The notes: a model not told the origin generated them from the sequence alone. Positions 34,041 to 45,932 are shown, counted from the first letter of the stretch. The stretch is DNA of 60,000 bases from Cryptomeria japonica (GCF_030272615.1 NC_081409.1:914988340-915048339); one strand, 5' to 3'. Numbers and translations are program-made.

Positions 34041-36383
34041 GACTTTTTGAACTCTCTATCAGGATAATTTTTATAAGTGACATTTCCTTCTATCTTTCTT
34101 CTTTCTTATACTTTAAGTTATATTCCATATATACTTTCAGGATGTTTGAGAGTGGTTTCAGACCTCCAGGAGTTATATTGCAAAATCTAGTTTTTTGAGG
34201 TTTTTCAGTTTCCAGACTTAGTCAAATTTCAAGATCAGGACATTCCAAACTTAGCCAAATTTCAGGATCAGGACTTTCCTCCAGCAGGACCTGCTATCCT
34301 ATTGATCTCCCCGACAGCACTCAAAATGCAAAGGCTAACTAACAAAACCCTAAAAGACCAAAAAAACAAACCCTAAAAAGCAAAAAAGCAAGGGTCCCCA
34401 TTTGCAATGGGGCGATGTGTGAAAACGTCACAACACATCCCTTGTGGCACGTCCACGAGGTTTAGATCCACAATCTGTTCTGCAGTAAGTCGACAATAAT
34501 CCATCTTGTGAATCTCCTTTTCCGTACGGAGATCAACCCAGATATCTTCTATCTGATGCACATGGATGAAGGTCTCCTTGATCTTTTCCTTCATGCCTTG
34601 GTAATCGAAATCAGCTCTAGGTTTGAATCTTTTGAGTCTGATTTCCTGCAACTCAGTCTCCATAGCCTTGGCCTTGATTGAAGTCATTAGAGAATATTGA
34701 CCAATCTTCAATGGGTTGTTGGAAGAAATACCCATGCCAAGCTTGTGCCTGACTGACTGATGTGTATGCACAGCCATGATCTGTCTTCCCAATTCCATAA
34801 GAATAATCTTATCGGTTGGGTATCGTGGGAGCATATAAGGCTGCCTGCCATAGCATCCAACTCTCATGTAGGTAAAAGTTGGAAACTGGAGAAACAAACA
34901 ACCATATTCTTTCACCCTTTCCCATGCTTCATCTGAGACTCTTTTGTTCTTCAGGTTTTTGTCAAATTGACATAGGTAATGACCAAAGAAAGCGTCCTGA
35001 ACCCTTCTGAAATGAGACCTACTTGATCTTACAGGCAACTGATCATAGTATTCCCAAACTGGTACAAGCATGCGGTCACCCTTGGTAGAAAGACCTGGGA
35101 AATGTCTAAGTGACGCAGCGATATACACGAGATATGAATTCATGTAGAAGGTGAAAGTAGTAGGGACGACTGTAAGTTGTTCACACAAAGCATCACTGAT
35201 GATCTCACCCCAACAGATGTGCTGAGATTGCCTTATTATCATAATAAATTGGTATATCCAAGGCTCAAAAACATTGGAATGTTCCAATCCCATCATACGA
35301 CTCAGAAGGGTAATAGTATCTCCGATCTCATTCTTGAAATCAGATCAATATAACTTAGCCCATCTGGTAAGCGCAGTGCGAGGTTCATGAATCCATTTGT
35401 TGATATGATGCTTATAGTCTTTCTCCCTTTTGGCAAAGTATTCAGCTGCACGTTGCTTGAAGATCTCTATATAGATGGTTTCAGAAGGTATTTTGAAAAC
35501 CCTCTCTACAACTTCTGCATCCAGGCGAATGATCACTTCTCCATCATCATTTTTAATAACTCGTGTCTCTTTATCAAAATGATGGGCACATGCTAGAACA
35601 AATTCCGGTTCTAGGGCAGCAACTGGAAAGGATGCGGCATGATGGATATGGCTGTCCAACAATCGTTGCATGTCCCCCTCCTTCGGATCTTCAATCCTTT
35701 GTATGAATTCGGACATGTCAACATGCCCTATCTCAGTATCCTTGATATGATCAATGAAGGAGGAAACCTGTGATTGCGGAACTTCATTTTGGTATTTGTC
35801 ACACCTGTATTTCATCTTTTTTGGAGTGGGAGATGATGGTACATCTGTCATCTGAAAACAACTGGAAACGCTGCAATGTAAATCCAAGAGTATCAAGGCA
35901 ATATCAAAGTTAGTATCTTTAGGCATTTTTACTCCTCCAAATGGGAAAGTTCAACTTTTGTACTTTGGCTTTGTGAGAGGAAATATAAGAGGTGGAAAGA
36001 TAAGCTTTTGACTTATTTCGTGTTTTGAAACATGTTTTGCAAGTGCACAAGAGGGAAGTACAAACGTGCAATCGAGTTTCCAAATTCCGAATGCAACTAT
36101 ACTCGCAAAACACGAAGCATGAATAAATGAAAGGAGAATGAATTTTCAGTTTGGAAGTTGGGAAGAACACATTTGCACGTGGTTTTCTAAATCCAAATGC
36201 AAACTTATTTACAAACTGAAAATCGAAGGAATGGATGAGAAATGGTATTTAGGCATGCAGGAAATGACGAAGATGATAAGTACGGATGAGGGAATTGGGA
36301 GCGGATAGGTAAAAATGAATTTCAAGAAGATCACTTGGAACTTTGTCATGCAAAAATGGGAAGAACTTGATTTTTTAATCATT

Positions 36384-36569
36384 GAAGCTTGATTTTTGGA
36401 CTAAAGAAGGTTAAGTCTTTGTCCGAAAAGGGAAGAACACATCAAGAGGTAGAACTTTTTACACTTGCAAATTTCTTTGCAAATTGGGAAGAACACATCT
36501 TTTTTATTTTGAAACTTGATTTTTTGGACCAAAGAAGGTTAAGTCTTTGTCCAAAAAGGGAAGAACACT
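36384..36569. repeat. Imperfect direct repeat in Z, offset about 127
   Basis: The block at 36384-36442 (GAAGCTTGATTTTTGGAC ... GGGAAGAACAC) recurs at 36511-36569 with few changes. GGAAGAACAC words also occur at about 36167, 36359 and 36488. Confidence 0.75.
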
Positions 36570-37860
36570 AATTTTCCTCTTACTTGCAATCGGGTTTTTA
36601 AAACCCGAATGCAAGTAAAGAAGGAGAAATTTCAAAGGGGAAGAACAACTTTACTTTACAAATTTCTTTGTAAAATGGGGAATTTCCTCTCATAAACCCA
36701 TTATGGACATGAACAAAACTAAAACCAAACAAGAAAATGCAAGGAAAGAAATAAGAAAGAAAGACAAAAATAAAAATTACCTTGCAAAGTTGAGAAGAAA
36801 TCCAAACTTGAAGAATCAACCAAACATGGAAGATGAAGCCCTTTAAATAGAATTTAAACAATGGAAAAAACTTAGCCACGCGTTGTGACAATAGAAAAAC
36901 CAATTTGCTATAAAAATGCCAAGGAAATGGTTCGAAACTGATTTCATTCATCATAAATCACAAGACAAAGCGAAAATGACTTAGGATTGTAAGCATACCT
37001 CAAATGAGAAGAGTGCGTATCTTAGCAAAACACATGATTGTTTTTTTTGTTAGGGCCTTTTTACAAATCCGAAACCACAAATGCGCAGAAAACGGTTTGA
37101 TCAAAGCATAGAATCCAACGCATTTATGATAAAGCGCCTTGAGATTAGATGGATTCAATCCCCCAAATCATAGCCAAAACGCATAAATGCATGATTCAGA
37201 AAAAACGGCTTCAAGAAGACAAATGGCGATAAAACGGTTTGCACAAATGCGCAAAAAATGGGTTTTGAATCCTTCAAAGTTGCAGGAAATCCACACTTGG
37301 AAGGAATCCCTAAATTTCTTCCAAGAAATTTGAACTCAAATCAGCTTGCAATGGCATGGAAGAATTTCGGGTTTTAGCAACAAAACAAGAAGTTTTACAA
37401 AATGTTCATATTTTTGCCTTTAAGGCAAATTTCGGGTTTTACAAAAGAAATTACAAGTAAAATTACTTGTAATAGGGAAATAGAATTCCCTTTACAAGTG
37501 ATTTCACTTAAAACATGTAAAGGGGTTTTAAAATCCCATTTACAAGTTTTATAAAAACTTGCAATTGGAGAAAAATTCCCCTACAAGCCTAAAAGCTTCA
37601 AGGGGGTTTTGAAAAACAAATTACCAGTTACTGGTAATCATCGAAAAATTCCCCTACATTGAAGCAAAAACCAAGCAAACGGACTTGAAACGCGATGAAA
37701 TTCGAAACGTAGCTTGGGGATGGATCAACAATCGATCTATTCCAAGGATGGGGCAAATTTATGCCTTGGGAAGCGTGCCACAGAGTAAATTTTTTCATTT
37801 TTTAACAAAAATTTCTATGTGATAGTCCAATTTTTGAAATAAAAAATTGAGGACAAGTTT

Positions 37861-39135
37861 TAACCTCCCTTTTGGCAATTTCGGGTTCAACAGGTGAAAT
37901 TCAAGGTTTATATAAAATCACAATGTTTGCCCACTCAATTTTTGGGCCATAGAGGCCTTTTGTAAGATTTCGAATTCTAGTTAAAACGTCCTTCATGAAT
38001 TTCGGGCCAAAGAATGTGAGATCTACCTTGAGAATTTGATTTTCAGCTTAGATGAAGATTTTGATAGTTTAAGTCATTTCGAAATGTCTCCCTTTGTTAT
38101 ATTTGGCATATTAGCCGATTTTCTCTTCATTCTACTTTCAGGTCAAATGGCTTCTGTGTTTCTTGGCCCTACAGGTTGTTTTGCGAGCTTTAATGAATTT
38201 CGGCCCTAAACCCTGAAATGAGCGATTTTCACTTGATGGCGTGGTTTTTGGCCGAAGGGCTCAAAGCGTACATGCGAGCTTTCCTTTGCCTTCTATTTTT
38301 TTCGGCTTAAAGGCCGAATTTGTGAATTTCGGCCTTTGGAGCCATTTTGCGAGATTGGACTTTTATCATTTTCGGCACATTGACCCAAAATTTGCGACTT
38401 GGTTTTGGTGTTTCACCTCGTGGATGAAATTCAGGATTTTTAATAAAATCGCACGATTTGGGTATTTTAACTCATTTATTGAGCTTCTTTGCTTCACATT
38501 TTAAAGTCTTTTTGTGCGAATCTAGTGTTTTTCGGCTCCTTGACTCATTTCGTGAGCTTTTGAATGAATTGTGTGTTTGGCATTCTAAAGGCTTTGTTGA
38601 CAGCTTTAAGTGATTTCCGGCTGATGAAGACTTTGTGTGATTTGATGAGTTTCGGTTTATAAGGTTATGTTGAAAGGTTTTAAGTCTTTTTTGCTTTGTG
38701 AAGCTTCGCGAATTGGCCATTTTCGGCCAAAAGACCTCTATTTCGTGATTTTCATTTTTCATTAGAACGCCTTTGTTCTGGATTTCGGGGTAACTGAAGG
38801 TTTTGTGAGATTGTCTCCTCCTTACATTTTGGCCCTCTTTACCAATTTGTAAACTTTTGGAACTTTTATTTTGGCCTTCTAGGTTATATTAACTTTATTT
38901 AAATTCCTGCTCAATTGATGGACTTTGGGCTATGGGAGGCATTTGCAGAGGTCAGGTCAGGTTTGAGAGTTTTAATCTTGCAATTCCGGCAATTAGGCCG
39001 ATTTTGAAGTTTTATGACCAAACTCGGGATTCGAACCAAGGATACGTGAGTTTCTTTCTTCCATCGGGGCAGATAGACACATAACATGAGGGTCCCCTAC
39101 GAAGCAAAGGGGCGAGGTGTGCATAACGCACAACA
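37861..39135 (-). repeat. Element A 5' LTR, distal part
   Basis: It resumes the LTR after solo LTR Z; it aligns with about 14493-15816. It ends ATAACGCACAACA followed by ATCAT, the target duplication of element A. Confidence 0.88.
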
Positions 39136-39236
39136 ATCATGCCAACAAAACCCTAGAATTGCACTAATTAGGGTTTACATAAAAAATGGTGCCACCAACA
39201 TATGGCCCAATAAAAAGATACCTATGGCCCTGCATC

Positions 39237-39253
39237 TCTCTCTCTCTCTCTCT
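39237..39253. repeat. (TC)n microsatellite
   Basis: About eight TC dinucleotides in LTR-W sequence. Confidence 0.85.
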
Positions 39254-42200
39254 TAGCATAGTCCAAGAATTTGGCCAATACAAAATCTAACTCCATGGAA
39301 ATGGTAGGTAAGGTATCCTGCTATAAATCAATCACGTCCATTGAATCTGAGGAAGCGTCTAAAGTGTTCTCCCAATTTGGCATGAGATTTTGCGAATTAT
39401 GAACATGAATCAACAAAGAGACCAAGTCATCCGTCTGACACTTCTTCGAAGAGTCCAACTGGCAAAAATACATAAACTTCATCTTGTCTCTTAATTCGGC
39501 TTAGTGTAAACCACTAGCATCACTAACATCAACACCCAATTATTCCTCAATTGAGGCAAGGATCTTCATTTGAATGTCCTGAATCAATCCCTCCATCTCC
39601 ATACAACTCGACTAGGCATTCTCATAAGTTGATCTCTTCACGACCAATGAACAATAGTAGCCATGGAAATCGTATTTGTCTCCACTATGCACAATGTTCT
39701 CGCTAACCAAGGTGGAATTAGGAATCTTTTTCAAAGCCTTGAGGCGTGGAATAGTCTTCTCCTGAATAGGCTGAAATTCTTCCCAAACTCCCTCCAAATA
39801 CTGGATTTTGAATACGAGCCCTGTCATCCTGTCATATGTCTGGACAAAATGAGTAAGGAAATCATCTACCTACTTTCTTGCGCTCTCAATCCACTTTTCC
39901 ACCTCTGAGAGTGTATCTCTCGCTGCCTCATAGTGTGAATGTATTCCATGGTCAACTGCAATAGGGGAAATAAGGGTGGAATTTTCACACCTTATCCCTG
40001 CAATATACTCTCTAAGTCTAATATTTCTTCTTTGTACCTTTCTTTCTCCGCAATTTCTCTGTCTAACCTTGCGTCGATCGCCTTGAGGTTATCACCAACC
40101 TCCTGAAACTCTTGCTCTCTGGATGTACAACCAAGGGGAACGGAAGTGATTTGGAAATCCATAGGAGTAGCAACGTTCGTTGTCACGCCTGCAATAGGAA
40201 CAACAATCTACGCAATCCGCATTCCTGTCTCATCTCTAGCTATGTGCGACAAAATCTCAGCTCTCTTGGGTTCCTTCTCCTTAGCACTCCTAGCTAGTTA
40301 GTTATCAATGTTATCAATAGGCTGTACCTCTATCATTTTTTTACTTTTTTCCATACTTTTCATCAGCTAATCAGGAATAGCGGCCATCTCCATGTCATCA
40401 TCAAGACACATCTCTCGATCAAGCCCTCTCAATGCCGAGATAACATCATCATCATCAGGATTATTCCTGGTCAAATTGTATATCTTATTTCCCAAACTAA
40501 CTTCCAAAAGGACAGTAGGGGATCCCGATTGATCATCATTCTCATTTGGTGGAGCAGATGTCGCTGTGGCATGTAAATCCTGAATATTCTCTGGTAGTAT
40601 TACTATGTTGGAACATTGCTGGGCTTCCTTGTTCTACTCTGTTATTTCAATCACCTTAATTGATGAGACACTGAGAGGTGGTGAAGGAGTGATAGGTGGA
40701 GGAATGATAGTCTTCTGTTTCTTCTTCTTCACCTCCTCAATCTTCTTCCCTCTAACCCTGACTTCTCTTGGCGTGTTCTTCCTTCTCTTGGGAGCTTGAC
40801 TCTCTTCGTCTGCATGAGTCCTGACATCACGGATAGTCCTCTGATCACCTTCGGAAGTAGACTCTTCCGACTTCATCCTTTCATAAGTGAGGGGAACACC
40901 CGTATCAACTAACTTATTCATCTTTATATCTACCCATGCACGGGAGAAATTCAAGACCTCTCTCATCAATATATTCCATTCAATCTCTTTTGACACTGAT
41001 CAATTACGCAATAAGATTGCCTTCTTCATCTCACTCTCATATTGTGGATGCGTATGATCCTTGTCATCTAACACTTGCTCAGGAATGAGGAAAAGTCCAC
41101 ACTTCTTCATGAAATCCACTGACATTCTGGACAACATTCAACTGCTTACTCGTCCATCGTATTGGCCCAATAATCTTCTATGTCAACTTTGTGGATGAAC
41201 TTCTCTCCCCTGATCCTTCCAACTTTCTTATCAGGATCAAATCTTTCTCTTTTCTTGAAGGTTGCAAATCGATAGAATGCAAGCTCCTCACTTGCAGTGC
41301 TGGTGGCTAAGGCAGACTAACAAACCTCTAATGTCTTCCCAACCAAAATAGGGAATGTCATGCCTGTCCTATGCTTCTCTCTGTGACATCAAACTCTAGA
41401 AAGTGTCTCACCACTTCCAACAAGATCATTCTGTCGGTCGGATACCTAGGAAGCCTGTAGGGTTCGGATTGAAACCCATGAATCCTAATGTATGTGAAAG
41501 TGGGAAATTGAATATACCACGATCCATATTTCTCTATTAGCTCTGTTGCCTCCTTGGACAATCTTCTATGGATTCTGCCTTGGCCTTGCAACATCCGCGT
41601 GATGTACATAGTGAATACATCATTCACTCTCTTATAGTCTTCAATTCTATACACGCTCAGGTGGGGGTAGCACTCATGACTTCTGAATTGTCCTTGCCCA
41701 TTCCCGACTTCACCTTTGCATATCAATCCTTTGTATGAAACGAACCATGCAAGCAGGTATACAGGTAGGAAGTCATGGCAAATGACTTGGACCGCTCTAC
41801 ATTCCCCAGTTGAAAGTCCAGATTGTCACTAATAATCTTAGACCAATTTACCAATGTTCCTTTAAAACAATCCTGGATGAAGTAGAACATCCATCCATCC
41901 AAAATTGCACCTTGCGGCATCCCCATCATTCTGTTGAGCAGGAATATTAAGTCACTATACTCCTCTTTGAAGTCTGTGCACATGAGTGTCTTGGGAGCCT
42001 TGGAATGATGAAGCCTAGGCTCTATCATCCACTCTTTGTTTATCATATTCTTGGACAAACCCATATCCTCGGCAAGGTAGGCAATAACAACGCCCTTAGG
42101 AGTTTTGATCATTCGTGTAAGGGGATCATAACATCGTGCACACTCCAGGATGAGCTCACTGCATTGTATGGACTGTGGAAATCCAGTGGCATGAAAAATA

Positions 42201-42353
42201 CCACTCTTGATAATGTTCACATATGCTAAGGAAGAAATTTGATTTCCAACTCCGAACATCTGCTGTCGCATCTGGTTAAGGTCTAGGAAATGCATGTTTG
42301 TATCTGTGATCTCCCTCCATCTGGATGAAATCTTGCGCTCTGGATAATATCCA
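39250..42353 (-). pseudogene. LTR-encoded aORF of W, main part
   Basis: A decayed homologue of the X1 aORF. 42353-41723: FPQSIQCSELILECARCYDP, DFKEEYSDLIFLLNRMMG, GWMFYFIQD. A frame change near 41726 is followed by VFTMYITRMLQG, IQFPTFTYIRIHG and LPRYPTDRMILLEV, matching X1 block for block. 41357-40997 is heavily broken; 40996-40634 holds a basic region (APKRRKNTPREVRVRGKKIEEVKKKK, read in pieces) as in X1. Helical C-terminal fragments follow to about 39250. About 25 residues after the segment LAYLAED are missing relative to X1. The first codons lie across element D at 59410-59462. Confidence 0.8.
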
Positions 42354-42673
42354 TGTTGACGGGAATAATCATTATGTTAAGTTGTTATATTATGTTTATG
42401 TTGTCGTCGGTAATAATGAGTTACGGCGGTCAGTTAGTTGGCCGACGGGTAGGTAGTTGGAGTTGCGACGGTTGTGTCGTACCCCTTCGGGTATTATATA
42501 TTGTGTACCTTTTCTTCGAAGGAGGAGCATGTTAGTCGTGTCAGATGTAATGTTATAAGCACTTATTGTACATGGACTGTGGAATTAATATAGAGGCTGG
42601 TTATTTAATATATTTCCATTATGTTCTGTGCATTTACGTTCTGCATTTAACCGTTTACCCAAGAGGGCAAACA
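42354..42673 (+). repeat. Element D 5' LTR, 320 bases
   Basis: Starts TGTTGACGGGAATAATC and ends AGGGCAAACA; the same length as the LTRs of C. TATA-like TATTATATATTG at about 42493-42504. Confidence 0.9.
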
Positions 42674-43069
42674 TTTGGCGCCGTTGCCTAGACGAACTCG
42701 GGAACGGAAGACACGGATGGTGCACAGACACAATGGGCCTACCCGTTGGTGAAGTAAACCCGGAGGCCGACGACGTGCGGGGAGAACTTTACACAAGAGA
42801 AGAGTTGTGCCATTCAGACATACGTTCGACGAGAAGCGGCGGAGGCAGAAACCCCACCAAGTGCCGTGTGGACAGCGCTAGAGGTTAGCCCGGTAGTAAA
42901 CTGGTTGATGAACCACCTCCCCCGGTTGCTTGCACAGGCATTGCTGGCACAACAAGCTCGCCTGGAGGAGATTGCCTAGGAAGAGCAACGACAACAAATC
43001 CTGCAACGCTACGAAGAGAACAGCCAACAGGTAACGGAACGAGATGGCGCTAGGCCAGGAGGAAATTAA
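42674..43069 (+). pseudogene. Element D short upstream ORF, frameshifted
   Basis: A counterpart of the element C ORF at 23543-23983. It reads IWRRCLDELGNGRHGWCTDTMG and VGEVNPEADDVRGELY, then a frame change near 42800. The remainder (VWTALEVSPVVNWLMNHLPRLL) is in another frame and ends near 43069 with stops. Confidence 0.6.
42676..42688 (+). other. Element D primer binding site
   Basis: TGGCGCCGTTGCC, two bases after the LTR. Confidence 0.8.
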
Positions 43070-43190
43070 ACCTTGTAACAATCCCGACACACTACTGATA
43101 TAAATTGTGGCCGAAAGGCAAAATAAAAATAAAAATAATAAAAGTTTCTTTGTGTACATGGCGTGTGTTTGCTGTGTATGGAAGTGACTT

Positions 43191-44599
43191 ATGCCCAATA
43201 GACTAAATAAGGACAAAAATAAAAAGATACAGAGTGACGAATGGGAAGTGGCACAAACCGCGTTGAATCTCAGACAGCAGATAGAACGAAGGCGTAGGCT
43301 GAGGCAGCTTGCTGAGGGACGACCGGCCGAGGGGTTGCCCGAAGGGAACCTAGGAGGTGTCACGGAGGTTGCGGAGGCAGAGATAGACGGAGAGAACTAC
43401 ACTATCTACACTGTTGTAGGGCTGCCAGAAGGAGTCACGGAGGGTGCCGAAGGAGAACTCTATAGTTCGCCAGAATACCACCGTAGGGTAAGAAGCCGCG
43501 AAGAGTTGGTGGAACAAACAAGGCGAAGTCTAAACCTGATCGACGCTACCAGAGACTTGCTAAAGAATTTGTCCATTTCAGAGGACAATCGGAGGGAGAC
43601 AACCAACCGGAGGGAGACACCGGAAGGTGACGGTACGACCGAAGGTGCCGAGGGAGCACAAGGGTACCGTACGGGAGGCAATTTGTTTGGTTCGGTGTCA
43701 GCAACTTTTTCCGGAGGACCCACGAGTGGAGGTTCAGTTGCAGGAGGCGGAGGATCGCCAGGTACAAGCACACAAGGAACTAGAGGAGCGAGACCTAGCG
43801 GTGGGATGGCGAGTAAATAAAAATTGCGAAAGTTCACAGGGGAGGGCAAGGAAGGCCCCTTACGGCACTACCGTACATGTGAAACCATTTGGTCCGCCAA
43901 CAGAGTAACAGACCAGGATGACTGGGTACAGCAGTTTCCAGCCACGTTACGAGGAGTTGCCATAGATTGGTACTCCGATGTGGACAAGCAAAAAGTGGCC
44001 ACGTGGGCCAATCTACAGAAGGAATTCACGGGGGAGTTTCGGTTGCTCCGTGATGACAATGAAATTGTAACGGAGATATACAGTACCAAACAAGGTACCA
44101 GGGAGACAGTACGGCATACAGTCGGAGGCTGAAAGAACTCTTGGGTAAAATGGAAAGCCAACCCGCAGATGGATTGAAGAAACGATGATTCGTTGAAGGG
44201 TTGAAATCCTCCCTACGGAGGAAGATGAAAATTGTACCCTCGATGTCATATGACGACGCTTATAATAGGGCGATGGACCTGGAGAGCGAACACAAAACAT
44301 CAAAGAAGAAGAAAAGTAATAAATCCTCATCCGAGGACAATGACTCTTCACAGGAAAGCTGCAGCGACGACGAGGCTGGCAAACGGGTGCAAGTGCTCCA
44401 GAAAGACATGGAGCGAATGAGAAAGGAATTCAAAATAATGAGAAGCACTGGTCGGAACGAAGGGGACATATGGTGCACTGAGTGCAAAGAGGAAGGGCAC
44501 ACAAAGGGTACTTGCCAAAAGAAGGCATTTTGTGAGATTTGCCAAAAGAAGGCATTCTGTGAGATTACAAAATGTTCCGAAGCTACAGGCTCGAAGTAG
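43191..44599 (+). pseudogene. gag: Element D gag, broken
   Basis: It starts MPNRLNKDKNKK at 43191 and is open for 209 codons. A TAA at 43818-43820 (CAA in the relative) is followed by the gag core (FTGEGKEGPLRHYRTCE, FPATLRGVAIDWYSD). There is a frame change near 44105 and a TGA for Trp near 44187. The frame 44201-44599 then has a basic-acidic hinge, one zinc knuckle CTECKEEGHTKGTC, and a duplicated AFCEIC piece where knuckles 2-4 should be. It then joins TKCSEATGSK in place of protease, so D lost the protease and three knuckles in a second deletion. Confidence 0.82.
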
Positions 44600-45015
44600 A
44601 GGAACCAGAGCAACCAACAGAGGTGTACTTGCCGGAATACAGAGAATATTGGAAGGGAGACGCCTCAAACCCTGGCGACGTAAATAATCCAAAGAGTGTC
44701 GGCAACAATTGGAACCTTGTGTGGAAGGCCGCAGTCTTCAAAATCTTTATTCTTCTTCTTCTTCTTCTTATGTACGGGAAGGAGACCGTGGTCCCTGTAG
44801 AATTTGTGGTTCCAGGTCTTCGGATGGCCATGGAAAATAAACTTGCCACCAATAGGTTCAAATTGAAACCCTACCACGAGAAGTGCTTAGGGGACCTGAG
44901 AGGCCGAAAGGACACTCGGGAGCCCGAAGGGGGACCCGAGAGGATGGAAGGGGACCTAAGAGGCCGGGCAAGCGACTCGAGAGGCACAGGACAAAAGCAA
45001 GAGACTTTTGGGTGA
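44572..45015 (+). pseudogene. Element D integrase-tail fusion frame
   Basis: Open for 147 codons and homologous to 20224-20799 of C: LEVEEPEQP, EYREYWKGDASN, then the leucine run from a CTT repeat (44744-44768) and YGKETVVPVEFVVPGL. The same RT/integrase deletion joint as in C. Confidence 0.75.
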
Positions 45016-45059
45016 GGAAAACCGAGAAGGATGAAGGGCGATCCCAGAGACAGGGGACC

Positions 45060-45540
45060 TGAGCCGAAGACTCTCTAGACAACTTAAAAAAAAAACCACC
45101 GTACGGTCATATGAGAGAGTTAACTGCACGGCAGAAAAAAAAAAAATTTGTGAAAAAAAACACCACCGTACGGGGCCGTATGGCAGATGACCGTACGGTT
45201 GGAGGAAAAAAACAAAAAAAAAACAAAAAAAAAACGTAAAAATACAAAAAAAAATAAAAAAATAGAGAAAATGGCCACCGTATGGTGGGGAAAAAGAGTG
45301 GCCACCGTACGGTGGGACCACCGAAGGTGGCATCACCATACGATGGAACCACCAACGGTGGAACCATTGTGCGGTGGAACCACTGTGCGGTGGGACCACC
45401 GACGGTGACACCTCCGACGGTGGAACCACTGTGCGGTGGGACCACCGTGCGGTGGAACCACCGATGGTGGAACCATTGTGCGGTGGAACCACCGTGCGGT
45501 GATCACACCGACGGTGGGGCCACCGAAGGCGGTCACCAAG
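45060..45540. repeat. CCACCGTACGGTGG palindrome array in element D
   Basis: From 45280 on, CCACCGTACGGTGG and variants (CACCGTGCGGTGG, CCACCGACGGTGG) follow about every 18 bases in the pattern GGTGGAACCACCGTGCGG. More scattered copies and purine runs lie at 45090-45280. Both strands therefore show long repetitive open frames that I do not regard as genes. Confidence 0.85.
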
Positions 45541-45932
45541 CAGCCACGGAAGATAAAAACACAGCCGATGAAAAACAAAACACCCTGCGCAAGAGGAAGA
45601 CACCACGCCGCACAGCCCGACCACCGCACAACACCAAACACCGCCGCACAGCAAGGGATAAAGGAGGAGGAAGACGCACCGCACAGCCCGACCACGCACC
45701 GCACGACCCGATCAACATGCACAGCACAACCCAATCAACATGCACAACAAGGGTTACGCACACCAACGCGCAGCAGCCGCAAAAGGAAAAAGAAAAAAAG
45801 AGACCAAGCCCGCACAATCCACACAGCCACGTAAGGGCAAAATGACCGCCACAGGTAGACCAAGCAGCCGCACGATTGGAGGTGCCAGTGCTGTTGTTGA
45901 TCGGAGGTGTGTCCGTACGATAAGAAGGGTGT
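45541..45932 (+). other. Element D non-coding stretch left of X1
   Basis: C/A-rich (GCACAGCCCGACCACCGCAC-type words). No domain. CGACC at 45933-45937 is the X1 target site and continues at 58067. Confidence 0.6.

Larger units (their letters stand above)
30368..34435 (-). repeat. Solo LTR X2, 4068 bases
   Basis: The plus strand starts TGTTGACGTGTATTTTG and ends AAAACGTCACAACA, flanked by CATCC (30363-30367 and 34436-34440). Its ends match the X1 LTR (TGTTGTGA... to ...TACACGTCAACA). It has the hairpin array (32774-34040), a short remnant of the aORF start (31854), a telo-box and a TATA box. The X1 LTR is longer by 3412 bases, nearly the size of the aORF, so X2 is the same LTR without the gene body. 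Confidence 0.92.
29011..35926 (-). pseudogene. LTR-encoded aORF of Z, broken and split by X2
   Basis: A homologue of the intact X1 aORF. 35926-35345 corresponds to the N-terminal domain (EPEFVLACAHHFDKETRVIK aligns with the X1 segment IQCHELMIECARHY). TGA at 35345 interrupts, then the same frame runs 35296 to 34436 with LQFPTFTYMRVGC and LPRYPTDKIILMEL. Solo LTR X2 cuts it at CATCC; joining 34436 to 30367 restores the frame (DLNLVDVPQG then MIDDGNILDPKF). It continues to a stop at 29514; after a 2-base frame change near 29380 an acidic, helical C-terminal part runs to 29011. Homology is seen in conserved blocks only; much of the sequence has diverged. Confidence 0.75.
27933..37855 (-). repeat. 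Solo LTR Z with decayed aORF, about 5.85 kb net, split by X2
   Basis: The plus strand starts TGTTGGTTGAAAATTTTG and ends AATTGAGGACA; AGTTT flanks both sides. Subtracting X2 and its duplicated target leaves about 5850 bases. In element orientation the order is an AT-rich start (37855-36171), aORF (35926-29011), TATA box (28731-28742), then a repeat-rich leader (28680-28193). Neither the 166-base hairpin array nor the telo-box is present, so Z is a distinct branch that shares the aORF. Confidence 0.85.
12888..39135 (-). mobile_element. LTR retrotransposon A with two nested solo LTRs
   Basis: It is flanked by ATCAT on both sides (12883-12887 and 39136-39140). The 3' LTR is 12888-15816. The internal region is 15817-16810 plus 24773-26351. 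The primer site is at 26331-26348. The 5' LTR is 26352-27932 plus 37861-39135. After removal of solo LTRs X3 and Z the element is about 8.4 kb with only about 2.6 kb of internal DNA and no RT or integrase, so it is non-autonomous or internally deleted. Its primer site is the same as in X1, so it belongs to the wider W/X superfamily but has shorter LTRs (about 2.9 kb) and no aORF. Confidence 0.88.

Noticed and set aside
35919-36170. Minus-strand frame of 83 codons rich in C, S and K upstream of the Z aORF
   Set aside because: No similarity to the X1 aORF start, different frame, and low-complexity text; treated as chance.
43460-44692. Minus-strand frames in element D
   Set aside because: Antisense shadows of gag; the plus strand matches element C gag.
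45282-45845. Open frames up to 247 codons on both strands, rich in H, T, V and W
   Set aside because: By-products of the CCACCGTACGGTGG array; the same region is open in several frames because the repeat contains no stop words.
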